DNA from: a virus
Reading direction: 5' to 3' (one strand)
Virus record (IMG/VR): IMGVR_UViG_3300030106_004130
Location: 1 to 22,043 of that record
Length of the DNA: 22,043 nt
In this document: piece by piece, positions 5,324 through 12,483 of the stretch
Numbering within the stretch: position 1 is the stretch's first letter
How the letters are laid out: each line of letters starts with the position of its first letter
Made by a program: the position numbers and the translations under genes
Notes under the pieces: generated by a model
Database searches by the model: none
What the model was told of the DNA's origin: nothing
The model's input: the letters and a program-made list of their open reading frames with translations, nothing else

Positions 5324-8047
5324 ATGTCTAATGGCGGAATTATAGGACCTACACAAACAGTAACCGCAGCTCAAGCGGAAAAGAAAACAATCTTTAAATG
5401 TTCAGGAACATTTACATCGCAACCTGGAACTACTACAGCTAAAGTTTTAGTTGTTGGTGGTGGAGGTGCAGGTGGAAAAACTGGCGGCGGAAACGGCGGC
5501 GGTGGTGGAGGCGGCGGCCTTTTATTGGGTTGTAAAACTATTTCAGGTGGAACATCTTATGCTGTAACAGTCGGAGCAGCAGGACAATATACAGGACCAG
5601 GAGATACAACAGCTGGTGGAAATTCAGTTTTTGATGTTTGCGGAGCAAGTCCAGATGGAGCAGCTACTGCAAATGGTGGTGGTCTTGGTGGTAACAACGA
5701 TAGAAATCAATGTGGTGGTGCTGGAGGATCTGGTGGTGGCGGAGGCGGTGCTGGTAATGATAGTCCAGGTTCTGCTAGTCAATCTCCTTCAGGAGGTTTA
5801 ACAGGTTATGGAAATGCTGGTGGACCAGGAAGTCCAACAGGTACAGACGCTGCAGGTGGTGGAGGCGGTGCTGGTGCAGCAGGTACTGCAGAAAATGCAC
5901 CTAATGCTGGTGGTTGTGCTGGAATAGGTAAAAGTGCATATGACGTAGTTGGAACAGAATTTGGAGAAGCAGGATTTTTTGCTGGTGGTGGATCAGGCGG
6001 AGGTAATGTTACTGGTGCTGGTGGTATGGGTGGTGGAGGATTTGGATCTACACCATGCGTAAGAGCTAACAGCGATGGCGGTAATGTTATAGCTTCATCT
6101 GGAGGTGGAGGCTCAGCAAATGTATATAGTGGTGCTGGTCGTTGTGGTAGTAAGGGTGTTGTAATTGTAAAAGAAGCAGGACAACAAGCTGCAGCTCCAG
6201 GTATTTGGTCAATATGTGAAGTTTATTGTAAAGTAAAATCAGATAATTGGGTAAGTGCAGGACCTGCAGGTGGACCTTTAGATTTCTTTTTAGTAGCTGG
6301 TGGTGGATCAGGTGGTGATGGTGGAACCGGTGAAGCTGGTGGTGGAGGCGGAGCAGGTGGTGTCGTTAAGTCTTATGATAACGTAGATTTTACAAAAGTT
6401 GATGCAACTCCAGGGACTTATTGCGTAACAGTTGGAGCTGGTGGAGTACCAGCAGCATCAGGACCGGGTGGTGGAAACACTGTTGGTGGTTCTGGTGGAA
6501 ATACAATATTTGCATATACATGCACTCACACTGCTTATGGCGGTGGAGGCGGAGCATCCGGTGGATCAGCTGCACCAAAAGCTGGAACAGGTGGTTCTGG
6601 TGGTGGAGGAAACGGACGTTGTGGTCCAGGAACTCCAGGTAACTCAACTGGTCAAGCTGGTAATACACCTGCAATTGCAGGATGTGCTGGAGGACCTCAA
6701 GGAAATACTGGTGGTAATGGAGTTCCACCTTATGGTAACGCTGGTGGTGGAGGTGGTGGAGCTGGTCAAACAGGATCTAATGGACAAAACTCTCCACAAA
6801 ACATGGGTGGAGAAGGTGGTGCAGGAGTTATTTCTGGAGTAAGTGGAAGTGGTAGATTTTATGCTGGTGGCGGCGGTGGTGGAGTTCAAACTACTCCTTC
6901 AGGAACATTAAGTGGTTTAGGTGGTGTAGGTGGTGGTGGTCAAGGTCAAAAAGGCGGACCAAGATGTTCTGGAAACGCAGAAGAAAATACTGGTGGTGGA
7001 GGTGGAGGAAATGCTTCTGGCCCAGGATCAGGAGTTTGTGGTTGTGGTGGTAAAGGTGGTAAAGGAGTAGCTTTCTTTAGAAGTGGTGTAGGCTTAACTG
7101 CAGCACCAGGATGTAATACTTCTTTCTACGATGGTCAACATTGGGTTGCTAAATTTAAAACTACTGGAACTCTTACAGTTGGATCAAGATCTGTACCTTC
7201 TCATTCATTTGATTATTTAGTAGTTGGTGGTGGAGGAGGTGGTGAAACTAACCAAGGAGGAGGTGGTGGAGCTGGTGGTTATCAAACATCTTTTCCAGGT
7301 GGTAAAAAATTATATTTAAATCCAGGATCTAACACAATTCAAGTTGGAGCTGGTGGAGCTGGAGGAAGTTATCCTCAAAATAGTGCAAGTAGTGGTGAAC
7401 CTTCATCAGTAGGATTTATAGAATCTATTGGTGGTGGAAAAGGTGGTGGTAATCCAAGTATTTTTACTGGAAGAGGTGGAACCGGAGGATCTGGAGGTGG
7501 TGGAGGATCAGTATCACCATGTAATGTAAGATATGGTAGAGGACTAGTTGGTTTTGATCAGATTCAAGGAAACCCTGGAGGAAGTGGTCAAGGAAGTCCA
7601 GCTTATGGAGGCGGTGGCGGTGGTGGAGCAAACGCTAGAGGAGGAACCGTTACAAGTTCAAGTGCTGCTGGTGGAGCTGGTGGAGCTGGTAAAACAAATT
7701 GTATAACAGGATCACCTGTTACATACGCTGGTGGTGGAGGCGGTGGAGCTGGAGGTCCGGCACCTGCTGCTGGAGCTGGTGGAGCTGGTGGAGGTGGAGC
7801 TGGAGGAAAAGCTTCAGCTAACGGAACTGCTGGAACTGTAAATACTGGTGGTGGTGGCGGAGGATCAATGTGTGGTCCTGCTGGAGTTGCTGGTGGATCA
7901 GGGATTGTTATTTTAAGAGCACCTGGACCGGCTGGCCCAAGCTATACTGCAGCCCCAGGAACTAACACAAAAACAACATTACCTGCGCCTGCTGGAGGAT
8001 GTACGGTATTGACATTTACTGTAGATGGTACGTTGACAATAAGTTAA
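5324..8047 (+). CDS. Large glycine-rich tail adhesin, three domain copies, cysteine-rich
   Basis: 907 residues; AGGAGG lies upstream of ATG. The N-terminus, SNGGIIGPTQTV, shares the SNGGIIG block with the 8557 product and is a likely attachment peptide. Three glycine-rich domains follow (about 40-285, 318-587, 629-867). Each opens with a hydrophobic strand such as VLVVGGGGAGG or YLVVGGGGGG, has a middle TVG strand and closes with a strand such as VVIVKE or GIVILR. Linkers include GIWSICEVYCKVKSDNW. The C-terminus ends GTLTIS. Such polyglycine proteins form polyglycine-II helix bundles in known phage adhesins (phage S16 gp38), so a receptor-binding tail role is plausible. By my count it has about 21 cysteines, concentrated in the first two domains, and about 16 Pro-Gly pairs. 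It is glycine-rich in a different way from collagen: there is no strict Gly every third residue. Confidence 0.75.
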   Translation: MSNGGIIGPTQTVTAAQAEKKTIFKCSGTFTSQPGTTTAKVLVVGGGGAGGKTGGGNGGGGGGGGLLLGCKTISGGTSYAVTVGAAGQYTGPGDTTAGGNSVFDVCGASPDGAATANGGGLGGNNDRNQCGGAGGSGGGGGGAGNDSPGSASQSPSGGLTGYGNAGGPGSPTGTDAAGGGGGAGAAGTAENAPNAGGCAGIGKSAYDVVGTEFGEAGFFAGGGSGGGNVTGAGGMGGGGFGSTPCVRANSDGGNVIASSGGGGSANVYSGAGRCGSKGVVIVKEAGQQAAAPGIWSICEVYCKVKSDNWVSAGPAGGPLDFFLVAGGGSGGDGGTGEAGGGGGAGGVVKSYDNVDFTKVDATPGTYCVTVGAGGVPAASGPGGGNTVGGSGGNTIFAYTCTHTAYGGGGGASGGSAAPKAGTGGSGGGGNGRCGPGTPGNSTGQAGNTPAIAGCAGGPQGNTGGNGVPPYGNAGGGGGGAGQTGSNGQNSPQNMGGEGGAGVISGVSGSGRFYAGGGGGGVQTTPSGTLSGLGGVGGGGQGQKGGPRCSGNAEENTGGGGGGNASGPGSGVCGCGGKGGKGVAFFRSGVGLTAAPGCNTSFYDGQHWVAKFKTTGTLTVGSRSVPSHSFDYLVVGGGGGGETNQGGGGGAGGYQTSFPGGKKLYLNPGSNTIQVGAGGAGGSYPQNSASSGEPSSVGFIESIGGGKGGGNPSIFTGRGGTGGSGGGGGSVSPCNVRYGRGLVGFDQIQGNPGGSGQGSPAYGGGGGGGANARGGTVTSSSAAGGAGGAGKTNCITGSPVTYAGGGGGGAGGPAPAAGAGGAGGGGAGGKASANGTAGTVNTGGGGGGSMCGPAGVAGGSGIVILRAPGPAGPSYTAAPGTNTKTTLPAPAGGCTVLTFTVDGTLTIS

Positions 8048-8061
8048 AACTAAATTATAAA
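8033..8061 (+). promoter_or_regulatory. Candidate sigma70-type promoter before the 8079 unit
   Basis: TTGACA at 8033-8038, then a 17-bp spacer, then TATAAA at 8056-8061. The -35 box lies in the final GTLTIS codons of the glycine-rich gene and the -10 box lies just after its stop. Transcription would start near 8068, just ahead of the AAGGAGG site of the next gene. The match is 6/6 and 5/6 at optimal spacing, in a non-coding gap, which makes it one of the better candidates here. Confidence 0.55.
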
Positions 8062-8078
8062 TTAAGGAGGATAAAAAT

Positions 8079-8543
8079 ATGGCACACTTTGCAGAATTAA
8101 ATGGATCTAATCAAGTAGTTAGAGTCGTAGTTGTTGGCAATGATATTGCAACAGCAGATGGGCCTTTAGGAAATAATGATATGCATGTTGATGGAGAAAC
8201 ATGGTGTAAAGACTTTTTTAAAGGTGGTACTTGGAAGCAAACTTCATACAATAATAATTTTAGAAAACAATACGCTGGAATAGGTTATACCTATGATGCA
8301 GTGAAAGATAAATTTATTTGTCCACAACCTTATAGTTCATGGTCTTTAGATGAAAATGATGATTGGCAAGCGCCAGTTGCAAGACCAAACACTAGAGGTG
8401 ACGATGCAGATAATCCAAAAATAGAACAATGGGATGATGTAAACCAACAATGGACTGCAGAAACTCATTGGAATTCAGAAACAAATCAATATGACCAAAA
8501 TTGGGTCTGGGATACGTCAACATTAGCTTGGGTATCCGCATAA
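8079..8543 (+). CDS. Tail-associated protein with Trp-rich C-terminus
   Basis: 154 residues with a strong AAGGAGG site. It opens MAHFAELNGSNQVVRVVVVGND, has a central CKDFFKGGTWKQTSYNNNFRKQYAGIGYTYD and KDKFICPQPYSSWSLDENDDWQAPVARP, then repeats of W-x(2-5)-D spacing (EQWDDVNQQWTAETHW, WVWDTSTLAW). The RKQYAGIGYTYD...FIxPQPYxSW series is one I recognise from proteins encoded next to tail-fibre genes in marine myoviruses and related phages; its role is unknown. Its position between the two large glycine-rich genes fits an assembly partner or tip component of the fibres. No enzymatic motif is seen. Confidence 0.65.
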   Translation: MAHFAELNGSNQVVRVVVVGNDIATADGPLGNNDMHVDGETWCKDFFKGGTWKQTSYNNNFRKQYAGIGYTYDAVKDKFICPQPYSSWSLDENDDWQAPVARPNTRGDDADNPKIEQWDDVNQQWTAETHWNSETNQYDQNWVWDTSTLAWVSA

Positions 8544-8556
8544 GGAGAACTAAGTT

Positions 8557-10395
8557 ATGGCCAGATCAAATGGCGGTATAATCGGAAAAAAGAACCCAAC
8601 CTCTTTTGGTAAATGTACCGTTACATCTAAAACATCCTCAGGAAATGTTACAACAGACTCAGGAACTAGACTTATAGATACTCTTATAGTTGCTGGTGGT
8701 GGAGGTGGTGGTAAAGGAACTGGTGCTGGTGGTGGCGGCGGTGGATATAGACAAATTTCATGTATTAGTGTTTGTGGATCAACTGCTTATGCAGTCACTG
8801 TTGGAGGTGGTGGAGCTGGAGCAGGACCTACTAGAGGTCAAGGTAGTCAAGGTATTGGTTCAGTATTTAATCCAAGTGGTTCAGAAGGAATATCAAAATT
8901 TACAACAACTGGTGGTGGAGGTGGAGGTGGACAACCTCCAAATGGACCTGTCGATGGTGCACCAGGTGGTTCAGGTGGAGGAGCGGCTAATAATGGAGCA
9001 CCTACTGGATCAATTGGAACAGGAAATACTCCCCCATTTAGCCCATCACAGGGAAATAATGGAGGAGCTACTGTTGCTGAAAGAGGTTCTGGTGGTGGAG
9101 GAGGCGCAGGAGCTGTTGGAGTAGATGGCACTGGTGGAGCTTCTTCTTCAGATGGATCAGGCGGAGCAGGTGGTGCTGGTTCAACAAGTAATATTACAGG
9201 ATCTTGTGTAACTTACGCTGGCGGTGGCGGTGGAGGTCATCACAATAATGGTGGTCAAGGAGCAGGTGGATCTGGCGGCGGTGGAGCTGCATCTAAAACA
9301 GGTGCTGGGACAGCAGGAGGCACTAACACTGGAGGTGGTGGTGGCGGAGCTTCTGATTATCCATCCCCTGGTAATGGTGGTGCAGGTGGTCCAGGAATCG
9401 TAGTCATAAAAGAATTAACAAAAGCAAGTGGTGTGTGGTCAATGCAAAGTCAATTTCAAGCTAAGAAAGAAGGGTCATGGCCAAGCTTAGTACAAACATA
9501 TAGTTTAGATTATTTAGTAGTAGCTGGTGGTGGAGCAGGTGGATATTTCAAAGGTGGTGGAGGTGGAGCAGGAGGTTTTAGAACTTCCGAAGGAAGCCCT
9601 GCCCCTATAAATGGGTGTACCATGACTTTTACCAATGTAGCTGTTGGATCAACTTATGATGTAACAGTTGGTGGTGGAGGAACAGCTACGCCAACTCCAA
9701 GCCCTCAAGCTGCTGGCGCTGGAACTAATTCAGTATTTAACCCAGGTGGTTCAGAAGACACTACAATGATTACATCGTCTGGTGGTGGATATGGTGGTAA
9801 CCAATCTGCTCCAGGTACTCCTCCGGGATCAGGGGGATCAGGAGGATCAGGAGGTGGTGCTTCTGATACAACTTCAGGACCTCATGTAGGATCAGGAAAT
9901 ACTCCTCCTCAAACAAAACAACAAGGTAACCCTGGTGGTGTAGGACGAGCAAGTCCTCCGTCTGCTGGTGGTGGTGGAGGTGGTGCCGGCGGTGCTGGTA
10001 GTGGTGCTCCTGGAAATGGTGGAGCCGGTGGTGTAGGATTAGAAAATGATATTACAGGATCTCCAGTTTTCTATGCTGGAGGTGGTGGTGGATCTGGAAA
10101 TGGAACTGGTGGTGCTGGCGGAAACGGTGGTGGTGGAGCAGGAGGAAATGCTCCTAATGGTGCTGGAACACCAGGTACTTCAAACACTGGCGGTGGTGGA
10201 GGTGGTGGTGCGCCTGCAGCAACTCCTCCGGGACCAGGATCAGGTGGGGGTAATGGTGGCCCAGGAATTATTGTTCTTAGAGGACCAAGTGCACTTACAT
10301 TTAGTGTAACACCTGGAACTAACTCAACTTCAACTCACCCAGGTGGTGACAAATTAGCTACATTTACAGTTACTGGAACATTGACAGTCGAATAA
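8557..10395 (+). CDS. Second glycine-rich tail adhesin, two domain copies
   Basis: 612 residues; AAGGAG precedes ATG. It begins ARSNGGIIGKKNPTSFGKC, sharing SNGGIIG with the 5324 product. Two glycine-rich domains (about 38-288 and 317-577) carry parallel blocks: TLIVAGGGGGG / YLVVAGGGAGG, a TVGGGG strand, SVFNPxGSE, a GNTPPxxPxQGN turn, ITGSxVxYAGGGGG, NTGGGGGGA and a closing GIVVIK / GIIVLR strand. The linker GVWSMQSQFQAKKEGSWPS separates them, and the end is VTGTLTVE. The same order of blocks in both copies indicates internal duplication. It has about 5 cysteines, far fewer than its paralogue, but also many X-Pro-Gly sites. A receptor-binding tail role is inferred, possibly as an alternative or companion adhesin. 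Confidence 0.75.
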   Translation: MARSNGGIIGKKNPTSFGKCTVTSKTSSGNVTTDSGTRLIDTLIVAGGGGGGKGTGAGGGGGGYRQISCISVCGSTAYAVTVGGGGAGAGPTRGQGSQGIGSVFNPSGSEGISKFTTTGGGGGGGQPPNGPVDGAPGGSGGGAANNGAPTGSIGTGNTPPFSPSQGNNGGATVAERGSGGGGGAGAVGVDGTGGASSSDGSGGAGGAGSTSNITGSCVTYAGGGGGGHHNNGGQGAGGSGGGGAASKTGAGTAGGTNTGGGGGGASDYPSPGNGGAGGPGIVVIKELTKASGVWSMQSQFQAKKEGSWPSLVQTYSLDYLVVAGGGAGGYFKGGGGGAGGFRTSEGSPAPINGCTMTFTNVAVGSTYDVTVGGGGTATPTPSPQAAGAGTNSVFNPGGSEDTTMITSSGGGYGGNQSAPGTPPGSGGSGGSGGGASDTTSGPHVGSGNTPPQTKQQGNPGGVGRASPPSAGGGGGGAGGAGSGAPGNGGAGGVGLENDITGSPVFYAGGGGGSGNGTGGAGGNGGGGAGGNAPNGAGTPGTSNTGGGGGGGAPAATPPGPGSGGGNGGPGIIVLRGPSALTFSVTPGTNSTSTHPGGDKLATFTVTGTLTVE

Positions 10396-10408
10396 GAAAT
10401 GTTATAGT
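10381..10408 (+). promoter_or_regulatory. Candidate extended -10 promoter before the oxygenase cassette
   Basis: TTGACA at 10381-10386, a 16-bp spacer, then TATAGT at 10403-10408 preceded by TGT, giving an extended -10 (TGTTATAGT). The -35 box is inside the last GTLTVE codons of the glycine-rich gene. Transcription would begin near 10415, leaving only about ten bases before the ATG at 10425 and no clear Shine-Dalgarno site. This suggests weak or nearly leaderless translation of the first oxygenase from this transcript. Confidence 0.55.
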
Positions 10409-10424
10409 AAGTTCATAAAGACAT

Positions 10425-11051
10425 ATGAACTTATTTAATTATTATTGGTATTTTCAATCAGCAATTCCTCATAGAGTATGTGATGATATTGTTCGTTATG
10501 GAAAACAATTAGCTGATCAAATGGCTGTTACTGGTGGATATGGTGATCCTACAAAATTAAATAAAAAAGAAATACAAGATTTAAAAAAGAAAAGAGATTC
10601 TAATATTGTGTGGATGAGCGATAGATGGATATACAGAGAAATACAACCATATGTAAATAGAGCTAATAATGATGCTGGTTGGAATTTTCAATGGGACTGG
10701 TCTGAACCATGTCAGTTTACTAAATACACTAAAGGCCAATATTATGATTGGCATTGTGATTCATGGGAACACGCATACGATAAACCAAACACAGCATCAC
10801 ATGGTAAAACAAGAAAACTGTCTGTAACAGTAACTTTATCAGATCCAAAAGAATATAAAGGTGGTGAATTAGAATTTGATTTTAGAAATCAAGAACCTAA
10901 TAAAAAACCTAACATTAGGAAATGCACAGAAATATTACCTAAAGGTTCTTTAGTAGTATTCCCATCACATGTATGGCACAGAGTCTGTCCTGTTAAAAAA
11001 GGATCAAGATATAGTTTAGTAATATGGAACCTAGGATGGCCGTTTCAATGA
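10425..11051 (+). CDS. 2-oxoglutarate/Fe(II) dioxygenase, prolyl hydroxylase-like
   Basis: 208 residues. Members of this superfamily use Fe(II), O2 and 2-oxoglutarate to hydroxylate a substrate, releasing succinate and CO2. The double-stranded beta-helix core is visible: FTKYTKGQYYDWHCD gives the HxD pair His110/Asp112, then KLSVTVTLSDPKEYKGGELEF, then LPKGSLVVFPSHVWHRV with distal His185, then SRYSLVIWNLGW with Arg195, the likely 2-oxoglutarate carboxylate binder. This set fits PKHD/P4H-like enzymes and is complete, so activity is plausible. The substrate cannot be read from sequence. It is first in a three-gene oxygenase cassette just after two adhesin genes, which suggests a virion or host-surface protein as substrate. 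An alternative is modification of nucleic acid or a small molecule. Confidence 0.85.
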   Translation: MNLFNYYWYFQSAIPHRVCDDIVRYGKQLADQMAVTGGYGDPTKLNKKEIQDLKKKRDSNIVWMSDRWIYREIQPYVNRANNDAGWNFQWDWSEPCQFTKYTKGQYYDWHCDSWEHAYDKPNTASHGKTRKLSVTVTLSDPKEYKGGELEFDFRNQEPNKKPNIRKCTEILPKGSLVVFPSHVWHRVCPVKKGSRYSLVIWNLGWPFQ

Positions 11052-11755
11052 AAAAAAATAAAAAACAAAAAGATAAATTAATGTATCCTAAAGAATTAAA
11101 TAAGGATGAATTATTTAAATGTCCTGTGTGGTATGCAGATGAACCACAATTTGTAAATACATTAAATAAAGCATCAGACAAATATATTGAAGAATCTAAA
11201 AAAAATTTAAAAAAATCTATAGATGAACGTAATAAAAAATTTGGTAATAAAGGAGATATGGGTCACGTTTTTCACTCAACAACTTTATTAGGTGATCCTA
11301 ATTTTACAGAACTTACAAACTACATAGGAGCTACCGCACATAATTTATTAATTGAAATGGGTTTTGATTTAAGTAATTATCAAGTGTTTACTACAGAAAT
11401 GTGGGTACAAGAATTTGCTAAAAAGGGTGGAGGACATCACACATTACACACACATTGGAATGGTCATATATCTGGTTTTTATTTTTTAAAAGCTAATGAT
11501 GCAACATCTAGACCAATATTTGAAGACCCTAGAGCAGGAAATGTAATGAATCTTTTACCAGAAAAAGATAGATCAAAAGTAACATATGCATCCTCACAAA
11601 TTAATTATGAGGTTAAACCAGGAAGAATGATATTCTTTCCCTCTTACATGCCACATCAATATATGGTAGATATGGGATATGAACCATTTAGGTTTATACA
11701 TTGGAATTGTCAGGCTATACCGAAAGGAGTATTAAATGTCGTTCAAAAAAAATAA
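11048..11755 (+). CDS. 2-oxoglutarate/Fe(II) dioxygenase-family protein (TIGR02466-like)
   Basis: 235 residues from the ATG at 11048, chosen because it overlaps the previous stop as ATGA, with AGGA eleven bases upstream. An in-frame ATG at 11024 would add eight residues and overlap more deeply. The N-terminal 60 residues are Lys-rich and helical. The core has FTTEMWVQEFAKKGG, then a HHTLHTHWNGHISGFYFL strand (His134 and His136 are candidate metal ligands, with the SGFYFL strand following). Next comes VKPGRMIFFPSYMPHQY with distal His203, then FRFIHWN with Arg215. This arrangement matches the family of putative phage and bacterial 2OG-Fe(II) oxygenases of unknown substrate. The first ligand pair is H-x-H in place of H-x-D, as I recall for that family. 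It belongs to the same operon as its neighbours. Confidence 0.75.
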   Translation: MKKNKKQKDKLMYPKELNKDELFKCPVWYADEPQFVNTLNKASDKYIEESKKNLKKSIDERNKKFGNKGDMGHVFHSTTLLGDPNFTELTNYIGATAHNLLIEMGFDLSNYQVFTTEMWVQEFAKKGGGHHTLHTHWNGHISGFYFLKANDATSRPIFEDPRAGNVMNLLPEKDRSKVTYASSQINYEVKPGRMIFFPSYMPHQYMVDMGYEPFRFIHWNCQAIPKGVLNVVQKK

Positions 11756-12377
11756 ATATCAAGTTTTAAAAAAAACTATAAGTAAAGAGTTAGCAGATTT
11801 TTGTTATGCTTACTTTTTAAACAAAAGAAAGGTAGCACGATTTTTATTTGATGAAAAATATATATCTCCATTTACTGAATATTTTGGAATATGGAGTGAT
11901 CCCCAAGTTCCCAATACTTATTCTCATTACGCTGACATAGTAATGGAAACTTTATTACAAAAAGTAAAACCTGTAATGGAAAAAAATACAGGGTTAAAAT
12001 TATCTGAAACATATTCTTATGCAAGAATTTACAAAAAAGGAGATATACTAGCTAGACATAAAGATAGATTTAGTTGTGAAATATCTACTACATTAAATTT
12101 AGGTGGAGATCCATGGCCTATATATTTAGATCCTACTGGTAAAATAAGTCAAGCTGGTATTAAAGTAGAATTAGATCCAGGAGACATGTTAATATATTCT
12201 GGATGTGATCTTGAACATTGGAGAGAAGAATTTATAGGTAAAGATTGTGCTCAAGTTTTTTTACACTACAATAAAAAAGGTTCTAAATCAGCAAAAGAAA
12301 ACGAGTTTGATACAAGACCGTTTTTAGGTTTACCTGGTTATTACAAAGGTGCAAAGTTGACAAAACCTAAGAAATAG
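11736..12377 (+). CDS. 2-oxoglutarate/Fe(II) dioxygenase, phage P4H-like
   Basis: 213 residues. Its start lies 20 bases inside the previous gene, with AAGGAG just upstream of ATG. The core reads SYARIYKKGDILARHKDRFSCE with His108/Asp110 as the HxD pair, ISTTLNLGGDPWPIYLD, then VELDPGDMLIYSGCDLEHWREEF with distal His161, then CAQVFLHYNKKG. This succession is that of phage-encoded prolyl 4-hydroxylase-like proteins. The basic residue expected after the distal His is less obvious than in the first cassette member (Lys169 is a candidate). The C-terminus is short and basic (GAKLTKPKK). The three cassette proteins differ in length and motif spacing, so they are separate subfamilies and not a recent triplication. 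The substrate is unknown. Confidence 0.8.
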   Translation: MSFKKNKYQVLKKTISKELADFCYAYFLNKRKVARFLFDEKYISPFTEYFGIWSDPQVPNTYSHYADIVMETLLQKVKPVMEKNTGLKLSETYSYARIYKKGDILARHKDRFSCEISTTLNLGGDPWPIYLDPTGKISQAGIKVELDPGDMLIYSGCDLEHWREEFIGKDCAQVFLHYNKKGSKSAKENEFDTRPFLGLPGYYKGAKLTKPKK

Positions 12378-12385
12378 TTTATAAA
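12357..12385 (+). promoter_or_regulatory. Candidate sigma70-type promoter before the hub/ejection unit
   Basis: TTGACA at 12357-12362 (in the last codons of the third oxygenase), a 17-bp spacer and TATAAA at 12380-12385. Transcription would start near 12392, directly in front of the hairpin at 12394. The match is 6/6 and 5/6 at optimal spacing, in the only long intergenic gap of the window. Confidence 0.55.
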
Positions 12386-12393
12386 ATAAGCTT

Positions 12394-12430
12394 GCAGGGG
12401 GAACTCCACCACAATTCCCTCTGCTTTAAA
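12394..12430 (+). terminator. GC-rich hairpin: intrinsic terminator or 5' mRNA hairpin
   Basis: GCAGGGGGAA (12394-12403) pairs with TTCCCTCTGC (12415-12424), a 10-bp stem with one G-U pair and an 11-base loop. The following tract is only TTTAAA, so it would be a weak intrinsic terminator for the oxygenase operon. Because the 12357 promoter candidate would start transcription just ahead of it, it could instead protect the 5' end of the downstream mRNA. Confidence 0.55.
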
Positions 12431-12434
12431 CATA

Positions 12435-12461
12435 TTGAATTTCCTTATCATCTGTTATATT
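12435..12461 (+). promoter_or_regulatory. Candidate extended -10 promoter downstream of the hairpin
   Basis: TTGAAT at 12435-12440, a 15-bp spacer and TATATT at 12456-12461 preceded by TGT (TGTTATATT, the same form as the TGTTATAGT at 10400). Transcription would start near 12468, about 16 bases before the ATG at 12484. The -35 box and spacing are below consensus; the extended -10 form is the main support. Confidence 0.35.
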
Positions 12462-12483
12462 ACCTACTAAACAGGTTTTTAAT

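Noticed and set aside
6390-9952. Several open frames of 60-144 codons overlapping the two glycine-rich genes on both strands
   Set aside because: They come from low-complexity GGN codon runs read in other frames (Val/Leu/Glu-, Trp/Arg- or His/Gln/Leu-rich products), lack ribosome-binding sites and lie wholly within well-supported genes.
5440-10280. CRISPR-like or satellite DNA repeats
   Set aside because: The repeats are in-frame glycine codons with variable spacing and no constant repeat/spacer structure.
5324-10395. Collagen-like triple helix in the glycine-rich proteins
   Set aside because: There is no sustained Gly-X-Y periodicity; runs of consecutive glycines fit polyglycine-type packing better. 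X-Pro-Gly sites are real but scattered.
11024-11047. ATG at 11024 as the start of the second oxygenase
   Set aside because: It lacks a clear ribosome-binding site and would overlap the upstream gene by 28 bases; the ATG at 11048 forms a coupled ATGA junction with AGGA upstream. The choice is not certain.
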